Positions 32,536 to 42,322 are shown, numbered from the stretch's first letter. The stretch: DNA of 64,000 nt from Chloroflexota bacterium (GCA_023459215.1 JAEWVF010000067.1:57580-121579); one strand, 5' to 3'. The notes: generated from the sequence alone by a model not told the origin. Made by a program: numbers and translations.

Positions 32536-33594
32536 CTACGAAATAAACATCGCATCGCCAAACGAGAAAAAGCGATAGCCTTCACGCTTGGCGGTTTCAT
32601 AGGCATTCAAAACGGTCTCGCGCCCGGCAAAAGCGCTGATCATCATAATCAGGGTCGATTTTGGCAGGTGGAAATTGGTGATGATGGCATCGACCACTTT
32701 ATACTGGTAGCCGGGCAGGATGAAGATGGATGTCGGACCGCTGTAGGACGAGATAATATCTCGTCCCACCATTGCGCTCTCCAGCGTGCGAACGGAAGTC
32801 GTCCCAACCCCAATCACCCGCCCGCCGGCCGCTTTGGTCGCGTTGATTTTTTCGGCTACAGCCGGCGTCAGTTCACACCACTCGGTATGGATTTTGTGCT
32901 CGCGCGGGTCATCTTCCGTCACCGGGGCAAACGTATCCAGGCCGACGTGCAGGGTCACTTCACCAAACTGGATGCCCTTGGCGCGCAATTCATCCATCAG
33001 GCGCGGGGTGAAATGCAAGCCAGCCGTCGGCGCGGCGGCAGAGCCGGGCGTTTTGGCGTACACCGTCTGGTAGCGCTCCGGGTCAGTCAATTTTTCGTGG
33101 ATGTACGGGGGCAGGGGCATTTGCCCCAACCCGGAAACGAAGTCTTCCACCGGGGCCGTAAACCGCACGAGGCGGCGGGAGCCTTCCAGGCTGGAAACAA
33201 TCTCCGCTTCGACCTGGACTCCAACGTCTCCTGACGTTGAATGTCCAAAATCGGGAGATTTTGGACTCCATAAAAGGAGCTTTTTACCCTCGCCCAGGCC
33301 TTTACCTCCCACCAGGCATTCCCAGACCGTTTCCGATTCGCGCCGCAGGAGCAGGATTTCTGCCTTGCCGCCGGTCGCTTTCCAGGCCTTGAGCCGGGCC
33401 GGGATGACGCGCGTCTGGTTGACGATCAGCAAATCGCCGGGGTTGAGATAGGCGCCAATCTCCCTGAAAATACGGTGTTCCAGTTGGCCGGTCGAGCGGT
33501 TCAAAACCATTAAACGGGATGAATCGCGCGGCTCAACCGGCGTCTGGGCGATGAAAGATTCGGGCAGGTCGTAATCGAAGTCGGAAGTTTTCAT
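32536..33594 (-). CDS. queA: S-adenosylmethionine:tRNA ribosyltransferase-isomerase with palindromic insertion
   Basis: A 352-residue QueA, the penultimate enzyme of queuosine synthesis, which transfers and isomerises the ribosyl group of SAM onto preQ1 in tRNA. Family landmarks are F-D-Y-D-L-P at the start, P-x-E-P-R-D-S-S-R-L, N-Q-T-R-V-I-P-A-R-L, M-P-L-P-P-Y-I, A-A-P-T-A-G-L-H-F-T and V-G-T-T-S-V-R. Between K-K-L-L-L and V-E-A-E-I-V lies an extra stretch of about 19 residues (W-S-P-K ... G-V-Q) encoded by two adjacent DNA hairpins. The stop codon abuts a heptamer array. It overlaps the following hydrolase gene's stop by four bases. Confidence 0.92.
   Translation of the reverse strand: MKTSDFDYDLPESFIAQTPVEPRDSSRLMVLNRSTGQLEHRIFREIGAYLNPGDLLIVNQTRVIPARLKAWKATGGKAEILLLRRESETVWECLVGGKGLGEGKKLLLWSPKSPDFGHSTSGDVGVQVEAEIVSSLEGSRRLVRFTAPVEDFVSGLGQMPLPPYIHEKLTDPERYQTVYAKTPGSAAAPTAGLHFTPRLMDELRAKGIQFGEVTLHVGLDTFAPVTEDDPREHKIHTEWCELTPAVAEKINATKAAGGRVIGVGTTSVRTLESAMVGRDIISSYSGPTSIFILPGYQYKVVDAIITNFHLPKSTLIMMISAFAGRETVLNAYETAKREGYRFFSFGDAMFIS
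33215..33270. repeat. Double palindromic element inside queA
   Basis: Two hairpins, CAACGTC-TCCT-GACGTTG (33222-33239) and GTCCAAAATC-GGGA-GATTTTGGAC (33243-33266), are bounded by the direct repeat TGGACTCCA (33215-33223 and 33262-33270). The second hairpin has the same plan as those at 271 and 30419. The whole lies in frame. Confidence 0.8.
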
Positions 33595-34394
33595 TTGGAA
33601 TAGATTGTATCCAAAAATTCCAGCGTTGCCAGCCAGAATGGCGATTCCGGCCCCTTTTCGATCTCCAGATCGTGGCCGGTTTCGAAGCGCAGGAACTGGA
33701 ACTGCGGATGCGCCGCCAGCACCGGCGGGATTTCTTCATCCTGGAGCAGGCCGCCTTTTTCGGGACTGGCCTGGGTCAGCAGCAGCGGACAGCGGATTTT
33801 GTCGAAATCAACATCGCCGACATCCGCAAAAAAGCCTTCGACGCGGCCCTCGGCGTGGTAATCCATCACCGCCGGGTCGAGCAACGACATTTCTTCGGCC
33901 TGGGCGGGCGGCAGTCCGCGCCGGAGTAGTTCATCGACCGGACGCCCGGCCAGCTTGCGGCGCAGCCCGAACAATTTGGTCTGGCGGCGGCTGTTCATCA
34001 TCTCGATGTGCGTGGACAAGTCAAAGGAAGTGTCCCCGGTCACTACTGCGCGCACCTGCTCGGGATAATCCTGGGCCAGGTGCAGGGCCAGCGAACCGCC
34101 CATCGAATGCCCGACCAGCACCGCCGGGCCAGATGCGGCGAAATGGGCCAGCACCGCTTCGGCGTCGCGATAAAACCCATTGGCCGTATATCCGCCGGGA
34201 GCGCGGCCCGACTTGCCATGCCCGCGGAAATCAAAGGCAACGACATGCCATTTTTCGGTCAGAACCGGCAAAATCGAGCGAAAAACCTGCCAGCGGTTGC
34301 TAAAACCATGCAGCAACAGCAGCAAAGGGCCGTTCGCGGGGCCTTCGGCCAGGTTCAAAGTCAGATCGGTTGTAGACAGGGAAAACTCACGCAT
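33591..34394 (-). CDS. Alpha/beta hydrolase
   Basis: A 267-residue soluble hydrolase. L-L-H-G-F-S-N-R holds the oxyanion region, G-H-S-M-G-G-S the nucleophile Ser, a central cap of about 60 residues follows, and E-T-G-H-D-L supplies His. The D-F-R-G-H-G-K-S-G motif is typical of the large cap-domain family. Substrate is unknown. The ATG at 34394 overlaps the stop of the upstream DUF2905 gene; a TTG at 34406 would add four residues. It overlaps queA by four bases, giving a compact three-gene unit. Confidence 0.78.
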   Translation of the reverse strand: MREFSLSTTDLTLNLAEGPANGPLLLLLHGFSNRWQVFRSILPVLTEKWHVVAFDFRGHGKSGRAPGGYTANGFYRDAEAVLAHFAASGPAVLVGHSMGGSLALHLAQDYPEQVRAVVTGDTSFDLSTHIEMMNSRRQTKLFGLRRKLAGRPVDELLRRGLPPAQAEEMSLLDPAVMDYHAEGRVEGFFADVGDVDFDKIRCPLLLTQASPEKGGLLQDEEIPPVLAAHPQFQFLRFETGHDLEIEKGPESPFWLATLEFLDTIYSK

Positions 34395-34621
34395 CAACGA
34401 TTCCAAAACTTTCCCAACAGGTTCAGCAAGAGCGACAAAACAAGCGAAAGCAGGAGCGAAGTAGCCAGCGGAAAATAGAACGAGCCGTTCTCTCCCTCAA
34501 TGCGAATATCACCAGGCAAACGCCCCAGGGGCAGGCCCAATTTGACAACCAGGAAGAGAATGCCGCCAACCAGGAACAAGCCAATCCCGGCCAGCATCAA
34601 AAAACGAGCGATATTTTCCAT
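34394..34621 (-). CDS. DUF2905 family small membrane protein
   Basis: A 75-residue protein with two transmembrane helices (about 8-30 and 50-70) separated by G-R-L-P-G-D-I-R-I-E-G-E-N-G-S-F-Y-F-P. This hairpin loop is the hallmark of the DUF2905 family. Function is unknown; in several bacteria it lies near ruvB or queA, which agrees with this position. It is the first gene of the unit leading to queA. Confidence 0.85.
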   Translation of the reverse strand: MENIARFLMLAGIGLFLVGGILFLVVKLGLPLGRLPGDIRIEGENGSFYFPLATSLLLSLVLSLLLNLLGKFWNR

Positions 34622-34729
34622 CGTGTTAATCCAAGCATTGCAACCTCTAGGCCTGTTTTACCATAAAGACCCGCAACATCATAAGGTTTTTGTAATCTCA
34701 AATTATGCGGGATTTGAGGCCGAAACAAG

Positions 34730-34735
34730 TATAAT
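34730..34735 (+). promoter_or_regulatory. -10 element before the PhnD-like gene
   Basis: A perfect TATAAT lies 60 nt before the ATG at 34795. No good -35 box is found at 16-18 nt, so the promoter may depend on an activator or another sigma factor. Confidence 0.4.
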
Positions 34736-34794
34736 TTATGAAATGAGTTATGAGTTGTCTTATCCAATTTATCCGCATGTTTAAGGGTCGTTTC

Positions 34795-35769
34795 ATGAAG
34801 CTGAAATTTATCTCCTTTTCATTAATAATCCTGCTGGCTACGGCGTTGAGCGCCTGCCAACCCCAAACCGCCACTCCCCAGCCGGTCGAGAATACCGCTG
34901 CCCCCGCCCCAACCGCCACACCTGCGCCCGTTGTAGAAAACCCGATCGTTCTCGGAGACATCTCTGACGACCCGGCGGAAGTGATCGAGGGCGCCCAGCC
35001 GGTTGCGGATTATCTCGCCGAACAGCTCAAAGACTATGGCATCACCAGCGGACAGGTGCGGGTGGCCGCCTCGATTGAAGAAATGACCGAACTGCTCCGC
35101 AGCGGCGAAGTGGACCTGTACTTCGACAGCACCTATCCCGCCACGCTGATCAGCGACGAGACCGGCGCAAAAATCATCCTGCGCCGCTGGAAATTCGGGG
35201 TCGAAAAGTACAACGCGGTCATCTTTGCCAGCAAGGAAAGCGGCATCACCTCCATCGAACAACTCAAGGGCCAAATCATCGTCATGGATGCGCCCTACTC
35301 GACCTCCGGCTACCTGCTCCCGGCCGTCCACCTGATGGAAAACGGCCTGACCCTGAGCGGGAAACAGGATTACAACCAGCCTGTCGCCGAGGATGAAGTT
35401 GGCTTTGTTTTCAGCTATGATGACGAAAACACCCTGCAATGGGTTCTGAACGGATTTGCTTCAGCCGGCGTAGTGGATGATTACCGTTTCGATGTGGCTT
35501 TCCCGGCGGATGTCATCGCCAACCTGGTGGTGCTGGCGCGCACCGAAACCAGCCCGCGCCAGATTGGCATCGCCAGCGCCACCCTCGATGAACCGCTGAT
35601 CGAGGCCATCAAAACCGCGCTGATTGGCATGGACGAAACAGAAGCAGGCCAGGCCGCGCTGGAAAATTTCCTGACCAGCAAATTTGATGAATTCCCTGAA
35701 GGCATCGATGTTGCGGTCAAGCGTATGCGCGAGATGATGGAAACTGTCCAGAGCATTCAACTTCCCTGA
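34795..35769 (+). CDS. PhnD-like substrate-binding lipoprotein
   Basis: This 324-residue protein begins with a signal peptide and lipobox (L-S-A-C near residue 18), followed by a Pro/Thr-rich spacer. The rest matches the PhnD/periplasmic-binding type-2 fold of phosphonate-phosphite binding proteins: L-A-E-Q-L-K-D-Y-G, E-E-M-T-E-L-L-R-S-G-E-V-D-L-Y-F-D-S and Y-S-T-S-G-Y-L-L-P. The ATG at 34795 follows AAGGG. No permease or ATPase gene is near; instead an adenylate cyclase starts 17 nt downstream. It may therefore serve as a ligand sensor and not for transport. Confidence 0.78.
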   Translation: MKLKFISFSLIILLATALSACQPQTATPQPVENTAAPAPTATPAPVVENPIVLGDISDDPAEVIEGAQPVADYLAEQLKDYGITSGQVRVAASIEEMTELLRSGEVDLYFDSTYPATLISDETGAKIILRRWKFGVEKYNAVIFASKESGITSIEQLKGQIIVMDAPYSTSGYLLPAVHLMENGLTLSGKQDYNQPVAEDEVGFVFSYDDENTLQWVLNGFASAGVVDDYRFDVAFPADVIANLVVLARTETSPRQIGIASATLDEPLIEAIKTALIGMDETEAGQAALENFLTSKFDEFPEGIDVAVKRMREMMETVQSIQLP

Positions 35770-35786
35770 AAACGTGGTGAAAATCG

Positions 35787-37187
35787 ATGCGTTTTAGCAA
35801 GTCGCTGAACAATCTTTCGTTGCGCAACAAAATTACCGGCCTGACAAGCCTGCTTGTCATCGGCACGGTTTTGGCGTTAACCGCGCTATCGATTGACCGC
35901 GAACAGGATAATTTCAAAAAAGAACTGATGGAACAGGCCAACCTGTTCCTGAAAACCACATCCCTCAGCATCCGCGACTCGCTTTACAACCTCGAACTCG
36001 ATGAACTGATCGATATTGCCCGCGTGCTGCGCGACGACCCGGATGTAACCTCCTTCGTGGTTTACGATAGCACTGGCCGCATCCTGGTCGATTCGACAAC
36101 CGAACAAATCGCCACTTTTTCGCGCGAAGTCGATCCGCTCGGCCAAAAGATGATTAGCCTGCCCAGGGACGAGGTCTATAGCGAGTGGCAGACGGGTCAA
36201 TTGCTTTCCGGCCGCTCGATCTGGCTGGGCAACCAGAGCATCGGCGCCATCGCCACCGGCATGTCAACCCGCGCGCTGGATGAGAAGATTCGCTCGATCA
36301 CCATCCAGGGCATTGTCCTGGCCCTGATCGCCCTGCTCGCCGGCGGCGGCTTGATCGTGATCCTGTCGCGCGATCTGACCCGACCGCTCCAGGAGCTGTC
36401 AGACGCCGCCGAGCAAATGGCCGATGGCAAACTGGACGTGCGCGTCAAACCGCACGCCGAAGATGAAATCGGACGCCTGGGCGAGGCCTTCAACAACATG
36501 GCGGTCGGACTGCAAGAGCGCGAGTGGCTGCGCGATATGTTCGGACGCTTTGTCAGCCAGGAAGTGGCGGAGGCCATCCGCACCGGCCAGGTGCAACTCG
36601 AAGGCGAGAACCGGGTGGTTTCGGTCCTGTTTTGCGACATCCGCGAATTCACCGATTATTCCGAGCAGCACAGTCCGCAGGAAGTGGTGGCCATGCTGAA
36701 CGAATTCCTGCCGCTGGTTGTGCAGGCGGCCCAAAAACACGGCGGCATGGTCAACAAGTTCGGCGGCGACAGCACCCTGATCATTTATGGCGCACCGCAC
36801 GAACTGGACGACAGCGCCTACCATGCCGTCATGACCGCCATCGACATCCAAAGCGGGTTGCAAAAACTGAACCAAAAACTCATCAGCGAAGGCGATAGCC
36901 CGCTGCGGGTTGGAGTCGGAATCAATACCGGCAGCGCCCTGGCCGGAGCGGTTGGCCCGCGCGAGCGGCAGGAATATACCGTGGTGGGTAATACCGTCAA
37001 CCTGGCGGCGCGCATCGACGGGTTGAACAAGCAATTCCCCGAGCACAACATCCTGATCAGTGAGCGCACCCGTTCCGCTCTCGGGCCAAACCTGGATAAG
37101 TTCGATATGATCTGTCTTGGCCCCGTTTCGATCCGCGGCAAGAATGAACAGGTTGAAATCTGGGCGGTAAATGGATTCAAAAAATAG
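35787..37187 (+). CDS. Membrane-bound class III adenylate cyclase with HAMP domain
   Basis: A 466-residue protein. A transmembrane helix (about 15-33), an extracytoplasmic sensor of about 135 residues, a second helix (about 172-192), a HAMP domain (about 195-245) and a class III cyclase domain follow in order. The metal-binding Asp residues are in F-C-D-I-R-E-F-T (about 283) and F-G-G-D-S (about 326). Lys in N-K-F-G-G-D and Thr in E-Y-T-V-V-G are the adenine-specifying pair, and N-x-x-x-R in N-L-A-A-R completes the site. All residues needed to make cAMP are present. It is probably co-transcribed with the PhnD-like lipoprotein. Confidence 0.9.
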   Translation: MRFSKSLNNLSLRNKITGLTSLLVIGTVLALTALSIDREQDNFKKELMEQANLFLKTTSLSIRDSLYNLELDELIDIARVLRDDPDVTSFVVYDSTGRILVDSTTEQIATFSREVDPLGQKMISLPRDEVYSEWQTGQLLSGRSIWLGNQSIGAIATGMSTRALDEKIRSITIQGIVLALIALLAGGGLIVILSRDLTRPLQELSDAAEQMADGKLDVRVKPHAEDEIGRLGEAFNNMAVGLQEREWLRDMFGRFVSQEVAEAIRTGQVQLEGENRVVSVLFCDIREFTDYSEQHSPQEVVAMLNEFLPLVVQAAQKHGGMVNKFGGDSTLIIYGAPHELDDSAYHAVMTAIDIQSGLQKLNQKLISEGDSPLRVGVGINTGSALAGAVGPRERQEYTVVGNTVNLAARIDGLNKQFPEHNILISERTRSALGPNLDKFDMICLGPVSIRGKNEQVEIWAVNGFKK

Positions 37188-37228
37188 CTGCAAACCAAGC
37201 CCTGCCAGCGCAAAATAGGGAGAACATT

Positions 37229-37960
37229 ATGGATTTTTTCTTCGCGAAAGATTTCACCGGCAGTCCTTTCATCTTTCTCGGGCCAGCGCACCTGGTCGCC
37301 ATGGCCTGCATTGTCCTTTTAAACTTTGCCTTGCTGCCGCTCAAAAATGCATCGGCAGAGAGCCGGAAGCGGGCTACCCTGGTCATGGCCTTGATCCTGT
37401 GGGGCAACGAAATCGGCTGGCACATCTGGAATGCGGCGGTTGGCACCTGGACCCTGCAAACCATGCTGCCGTTGCATGTGTGCAGTTTCATGGTCTGGTT
37501 TGGAGGCTGGATGTTAATCAGCCGCAACAAAACCATCTATGAATTCATGTACTTCCTGGGCATCGGCGGCGCACTCCAGGCAGTCATCACCCCGGACATT
37601 GGCGTCTACGGCTATCCGCATTATCGTTTTTTCCAAACGTTCATCTCACACGGATTAATCATCACCGCTGCCATTTATATGACAGTTGTGGAGGGTTTCC
37701 GCCCAACCTGGGGATCGCTCAAGCGGGTCATCATCGGCGGCAATATCTATATGCTGATTGTGACCGGCATCAACTGGCTGATTGGCAGCAATTACCTGTG
37801 GACGCTCGGCAAGCCCGCAACCGCCAGCCTGTTCGATCTGATGCCCGACTGGCCCTGGTACCTGTTGATTGTCCAGTTGATTGGATTGGTCACTTTCCTG
37901 ATTTTGTACCTGCCCTTCATCATCAAAGATTGGCGCGCCGGAAAACAGCAAACCGATTGA
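37229..37960 (+). CDS. TIGR02206/TMEM164-like (YwaF) membrane protein
   Basis: A 243-residue integral membrane protein with about seven hydrophobic segments. L-P-L-H-V-C-S-F near residue 87 and the G-I-G-G-A-L-Q-A-V-I-T-P-D motif followed by H-Y-R-F-F-Q-T-F-I-S-H-G are signatures of the bacterial YwaF group related to TMEM164. Human TMEM164 is reported as an acyltransferase in ether-lipid metabolism, with conserved Cys/His; whether bacterial members do this is unproven. AGGGAG precedes the ATG. It lies 41 bases after the cyclase. Confidence 0.8.
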   Translation: MDFFFAKDFTGSPFIFLGPAHLVAMACIVLLNFALLPLKNASAESRKRATLVMALILWGNEIGWHIWNAAVGTWTLQTMLPLHVCSFMVWFGGWMLISRNKTIYEFMYFLGIGGALQAVITPDIGVYGYPHYRFFQTFISHGLIITAAIYMTVVEGFRPTWGSLKRVIIGGNIYMLIVTGINWLIGSNYLWTLGKPATASLFDLMPDWPWYLLIVQLIGLVTFLILYLPFIIKDWRAGKQQTD

Positions 37961-37978
37961 GCCTGTTTTTGCACAACG

Positions 37979-38021
37979 AATCAAAATCGCCGGTTCTGAA
38001 TTCAGACCGGCGATTTTGATT
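37979..38021. terminator. Bidirectional hairpin between convergent genes
   Basis: A perfect 16-bp stem (AATCAAAATCGCCGGT and its inverse) with an 11-nt loop lies between genes ending at 37960 and 38036. The stem foot is AT-rich, but flanking U-tracts are weak. Confidence 0.7.
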
Positions 38022-38035
38022 GATTCCCCGCAAAA

Positions 38036-38650
38036 CTATGGATGTGGATAAATAGCGTTATAAGCTGGATTTTCCGGCAGGTATAGCACCGCCGCCGAAC
38101 TGCCAACCCGCAAGTTCTCGGACGGGGTTTTCAGGGTCGAAACCCGGCCTTCAAAGGAACTGCCCAAAACGCTGAAGCGGTAAACAATTTCCCAGGGACT
38201 GCGGCCATTGACGCGCACATTCAGGTTTTGTTCCACGCTGGCGATTTCACCGCGCGCAGACTGGCCCGCCTGCAAAACGCGCACAATGGCGCTGGCCCAG
38301 CGATAACGCCAGAACACAGCAGCCAATCCGCCGCCCAGCAAGCCAAGCCCAATCAGCGCAAAAGGCAGGCCAATGAAAAGAGTGACCAGCGCCAGGGTCA
38401 TGATGATCCCGATAAAGCTGAAAATGCCGCCAATCAGAGTTAAAACCATCCCGGCGATGAACCAGCCGTCGCTATAAAGCAGCTTCCAGGCAAAGGAATC
38501 GGCAATCGGACGGGGAGCCGGTGGCGGCATAATGAAAGGCTCCTCGCGCGCCGCTCCAGGCTGAGGAGGCAGCGGCAGTGGGCCGCCGCAATTCTGACAG
38601 TTGGGCTTAAATTCCAGGTAATGGGTTCCGCACCAGGGGCAGGTAATCAT
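38036..38650 (-). CDS. Zinc-ribbon membrane protein with DUF3592-like domain
   Basis: A 204-residue protein. The N-terminus is a zinc ribbon (C-P-W-C-G ... C-Q-N-C-G-G), followed by a proline-rich linker and two transmembrane helices (about 58-82 and 87-112). A C-terminal beta-rich domain resembles DUF3592: A-R-G-E-I-A-S-V-E ... V-Y-R-F ... G-R-V-S-T-L ... V-G-S-S-A-A-V-L-Y-L-P-E-N-P. No function is known. A TATAAT box at 38673-38678 lies just upstream. Confidence 0.65.
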   Translation of the reverse strand: MITCPWCGTHYLEFKPNCQNCGGPLPLPPQPGAAREEPFIMPPPAPRPIADSFAWKLLYSDGWFIAGMVLTLIGGIFSFIGIIMTLALVTLFIGLPFALIGLGLLGGGLAAVFWRYRWASAIVRVLQAGQSARGEIASVEQNLNVRVNGRSPWEIVYRFSVLGSSFEGRVSTLKTPSENLRVGSSAAVLYLPENPAYNAIYPHP

Positions 38651-38680
38651 TTAATAAATCCTTTCTGCCTGTATTATACG

Positions 38681-38720
38681 AAAAAAGGAGCTTCCGGGTA
38701 TTGCCCGAAAGTCCCTTTTA
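38681..38720 (-). terminator. Terminator of citrate synthase
   Basis: Reading leftwards, AAAAGG and CTTTCGGG pair with CCCGGAAG and CCTTTT around a CAATA loop, followed by T6. It lies about 50 nt after the citrate synthase stop. Confidence 0.8.
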
Positions 38721-38767
38721 GAATCGCCCTTCGATTGCTCTCAAGGCTTGATTACTGAATTCTGGCC

Positions 38768-40075
38768 CTACCCCGCCTTGGCAACAATATCCTCGAGCAT
38801 TTTGGTGCTGAGCGATTTGGGCCTTTCGAGCGGCTGGCCGAGTGCGCGCGCCCAAACCAGGTTGGACATAACGCCCAGGGCGCGGCCAACGCCAAACAGG
38901 ACGGTGTAGAAATCGAACTCGCGCACACCGTAATAGTGCTGGAGCGTGCCCGAAATCGCATCGACGTTCGGGGCCGGGTTCTTGGCCTTGCCCTGCTCCT
39001 TCAAGACCGCCGGGACGACATCGAAAACCATGTCAGCCAGGCGCACCAGCTCATCGTTCGGGAAGTGGGCTTTGGCATAGTTCATCTGGGCGGTGAAACG
39101 CGGATCCGGGACGCGCAAAACGGCGTGACCGTAACCGGGGATAACCTTGCCGCTGTTGAGCGTATCCCAGGCGAACTGGTAGAGCTGCTCACGGGTCGGC
39201 ACGCCGCCCAGTTTTTTGTGGACATCGATCAGCCAGCCCAGGCATTCCTGGTTGGCCAGACCATGCAGCGGCCCGGCCAGCCCGTTCAGCCCCGCCGAGA
39301 AGGCGTAATAGGCATCCGAAAGCGACGACCCGACCAGGTGGGTGGCGTGAGCCGAAACATTGCCCGATTCGTGATCCGAGTGCAGGATGAAGTACAGGCG
39401 CGCCAGGTCGGCGTAACCTTTTTCATCGGCCACACCCATCATGCGGGCAAAATTTGCGCCGTAATCGAGTTTGCGGTCATATTTGGGAATGCCGCCATCC
39501 TTGAATTTCAGGCGATAGATGAAGGCAGCGATGACCGGCAATTTGGCGGTCAGGTTGAGCGCGTCTTCGAGGGTCGGCTCCCAGTAGGCATCTTTCTTGA
39601 TGCCTTCATGATATTGTTTGGCAAACAGGGAATCGTTTTGCAGGGCCAGCACCGCCTGCGAAAGCAGGGTCATCGGATGGGTATCCTTGGGCATGGCCTT
39701 GAGCATCTTGAAAACATAGCCCGGCACTTTGGCGCGTTTACCCCATTCCTTTTCGACCGCTTCAGCCTGGCGCTTCTTCGGAACCTCCCCGACCAACAGC
39801 AAATAGAACAGGCCGCCAACATAGGGCATCTCGGCCCCGTCCGGCTTGGGCAGGGCGGCCAGCACCTCGGGGATGGACATGCCGCGAAAACGGATGCCCT
39901 CCGCCGGGTCGACATACGAAATGTCGGTCACCAGGCTCTTGATGTCGCGCATGCCCCCTACAACCTGTCCGACAGTGACCTGGTCAACGACCACATCTGC
40001 ATGTTCTTTGGCCAGACTCTTCATCCGGTCACGCCATGCAGGTAGCTGGGCAGAAATCTTATCGTGGAGAATCAT
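38768..40075 (-). CDS. gltA: Citrate synthase, mitochondrial-like type
   Basis: A 435-residue citrate synthase catalysing oxaloacetate plus acetyl-CoA to citrate. Strikingly, motifs follow the eukaryotic enzyme: D-P-A-E-G-I-R-F-R-G, H-S-D-H-E-S-G-N-V-S-A-H (catalytic His), G-L-A-G-P-L-H-G-L-A-N-Q-E (second His), P-G-Y-G-H-A-V-L-R and N-P-A-P-N-V-D-A-I-S-G with the catalytic Asp. Bacterial short citrate synthases read differently at these places. There is no N-terminal transit-like extension. It is followed upstream in the operon direction by malate dehydrogenase with a terminator between. Confidence 0.93.
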   Translation of the reverse strand: MILHDKISAQLPAWRDRMKSLAKEHADVVVDQVTVGQVVGGMRDIKSLVTDISYVDPAEGIRFRGMSIPEVLAALPKPDGAEMPYVGGLFYLLLVGEVPKKRQAEAVEKEWGKRAKVPGYVFKMLKAMPKDTHPMTLLSQAVLALQNDSLFAKQYHEGIKKDAYWEPTLEDALNLTAKLPVIAAFIYRLKFKDGGIPKYDRKLDYGANFARMMGVADEKGYADLARLYFILHSDHESGNVSAHATHLVGSSLSDAYYAFSAGLNGLAGPLHGLANQECLGWLIDVHKKLGGVPTREQLYQFAWDTLNSGKVIPGYGHAVLRVPDPRFTAQMNYAKAHFPNDELVRLADMVFDVVPAVLKEQGKAKNPAPNVDAISGTLQHYYGVREFDFYTVLFGVGRALGVMSNLVWARALGQPLERPKSLSTKMLEDIVAKAG

Positions 40076-40107
40076 CGTTGGCTCCTTTGGCAGGAATTTT
40101 GGCTAAG

Positions 40108-40140
40108 AAACCCGCCAGGGTTAAGCACCCTGGCGGGTTT
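40108..40140 (-). terminator. Terminator between mdh and citrate synthase
   Basis: AAACCCGCCAGGG and CCCTGGCGGGTTT form a perfect 13-bp stem with a 7-nt loop starting five bases after the mdh stop. The stem ends in TTT on the minus strand. Confidence 0.85.
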
Positions 40141-40144
40141 GGTT

Positions 40145-41224
<1,080 letters not shown>

Positions 41225-41250
41225 TTAAACATTGCGTTCAAACCCGTTGG

Positions 41251-42231
41251 TTACTCCGCCGCCGAGACTTTTTCCAAAAAATGAGTGGCCTGGATCGCCG
41301 CCGCAGCGCCCATCCCCGCCGAGGTGATGACCTGGCGGAAGTGGTTGTCAGCCACCTCGCCGGCCACGAAAACGCCCGGCACGCTGGTTTCCATCAGGTG
41401 GTTCGCAACGATATAACCGCCATCGCGCATCTCAAGCTGGCCTTCAAACATCTGCGTGTTGGGGGTATGGCCGATAAAAATGAACAGGCCGTCGGTTTCG
41501 AGGGTCGATTCTTCGCCGGTGACAACGTTCTTCAGTTTGAGATGCGTCAGTTTTTCAGGGCCAACCGCCTCGGTCACAACCGAATTCCAGACAAAATTGA
41601 CCTTCGGATTGTCGAAAGCGCGTTTTTGCAGCACCTTCCCGGCCCGCAGGCTGTCGCGGCGATGAACAATGGTCACGGACGAGGCAAAACGGGTCAGGAA
41701 GAGACCTTCCTCCAGCGCCGAATCGCCGCCGCCAACCACGACCACCTTCTTGTCCTTGAAGAACCAGCCGTCGCAGGTGGCGCAGTACGAAACGCCTTTG
41801 CCGGTAAACTCGTACTCACCGGGGATTTCGAGGTGGTTGGGCCGCGCCCCGGTGCCGATGATTAACGTCTCGGCCAGGTATTCGCCGTTCTCGGTCTTGA
41901 CGTGGAAGGGTCGCGCAGAAAGGTCAACCGAAACAGCCGTATCAAACTCGACTTTCGCACCGAAGCGCTCTGCCTGCTTCTGGAACAGCTCGCCCAACTC
42001 CGGGCCGCCAACACCCTCTGGGAAACCGGGATAATTCTCAATGGTATGGGTCAAACCCGCCTGGCCGCCCAATTCCATCCCGGTCAATACCACCGGTTCC
42101 AGTTCAGCGCGGGCAGCATACAGCGCCGCCGATAAACCCGCCGGGCCGGAACCCAGCACAAGGACTTTCACCTGGCGCTTTTCCCCCGCAGGAGAGGAGG
42201 ACGGCACGGAAACATTACCCAAATTAAACAT
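41251..42231 (-). CDS. trxB: Thioredoxin-disulfide reductase
   Basis: A 326-residue low-molecular-weight flavoprotein. After a non-conserved 20-residue N-terminus come the FAD motif G-S-G-P-A-G, the redox-active C-A-T-C in S-Y-C-A-T-C-D-G (about residues 153-156), the NADPH motif G-G-G-D-S-A and the C-terminal T-S-V-P-G-V-F-V-A-G-E-V-x-D. It uses NADPH to reduce thioredoxin; the family-typical second Asp of the A-G-D-V motif is Glu here. GAGGTGATTT precedes the ATG. No thioredoxin gene is adjacent. Confidence 0.92.
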   Translation of the reverse strand: MFNLGNVSVPSSSPAGEKRQVKVLVLGSGPAGLSAALYAARAELEPVVLTGMELGGQAGLTHTIENYPGFPEGVGGPELGELFQKQAERFGAKVEFDTAVSVDLSARPFHVKTENGEYLAETLIIGTGARPNHLEIPGEYEFTGKGVSYCATCDGWFFKDKKVVVVGGGDSALEEGLFLTRFASSVTIVHRRDSLRAGKVLQKRAFDNPKVNFVWNSVVTEAVGPEKLTHLKLKNVVTGEESTLETDGLFIFIGHTPNTQMFEGQLEMRDGGYIVANHLMETSVPGVFVAGEVADNHFRQVITSAGMGAAAAIQATHFLEKVSAAE

Positions 42232-42322
42232 AAATCACCTCAAGGGAACGGATTCAAGATTGAACTATTTTAACGTATCAGATGCGCCAGCCCCCCGAAA
42301 AGTTACGTTAATCCTTTGTATG

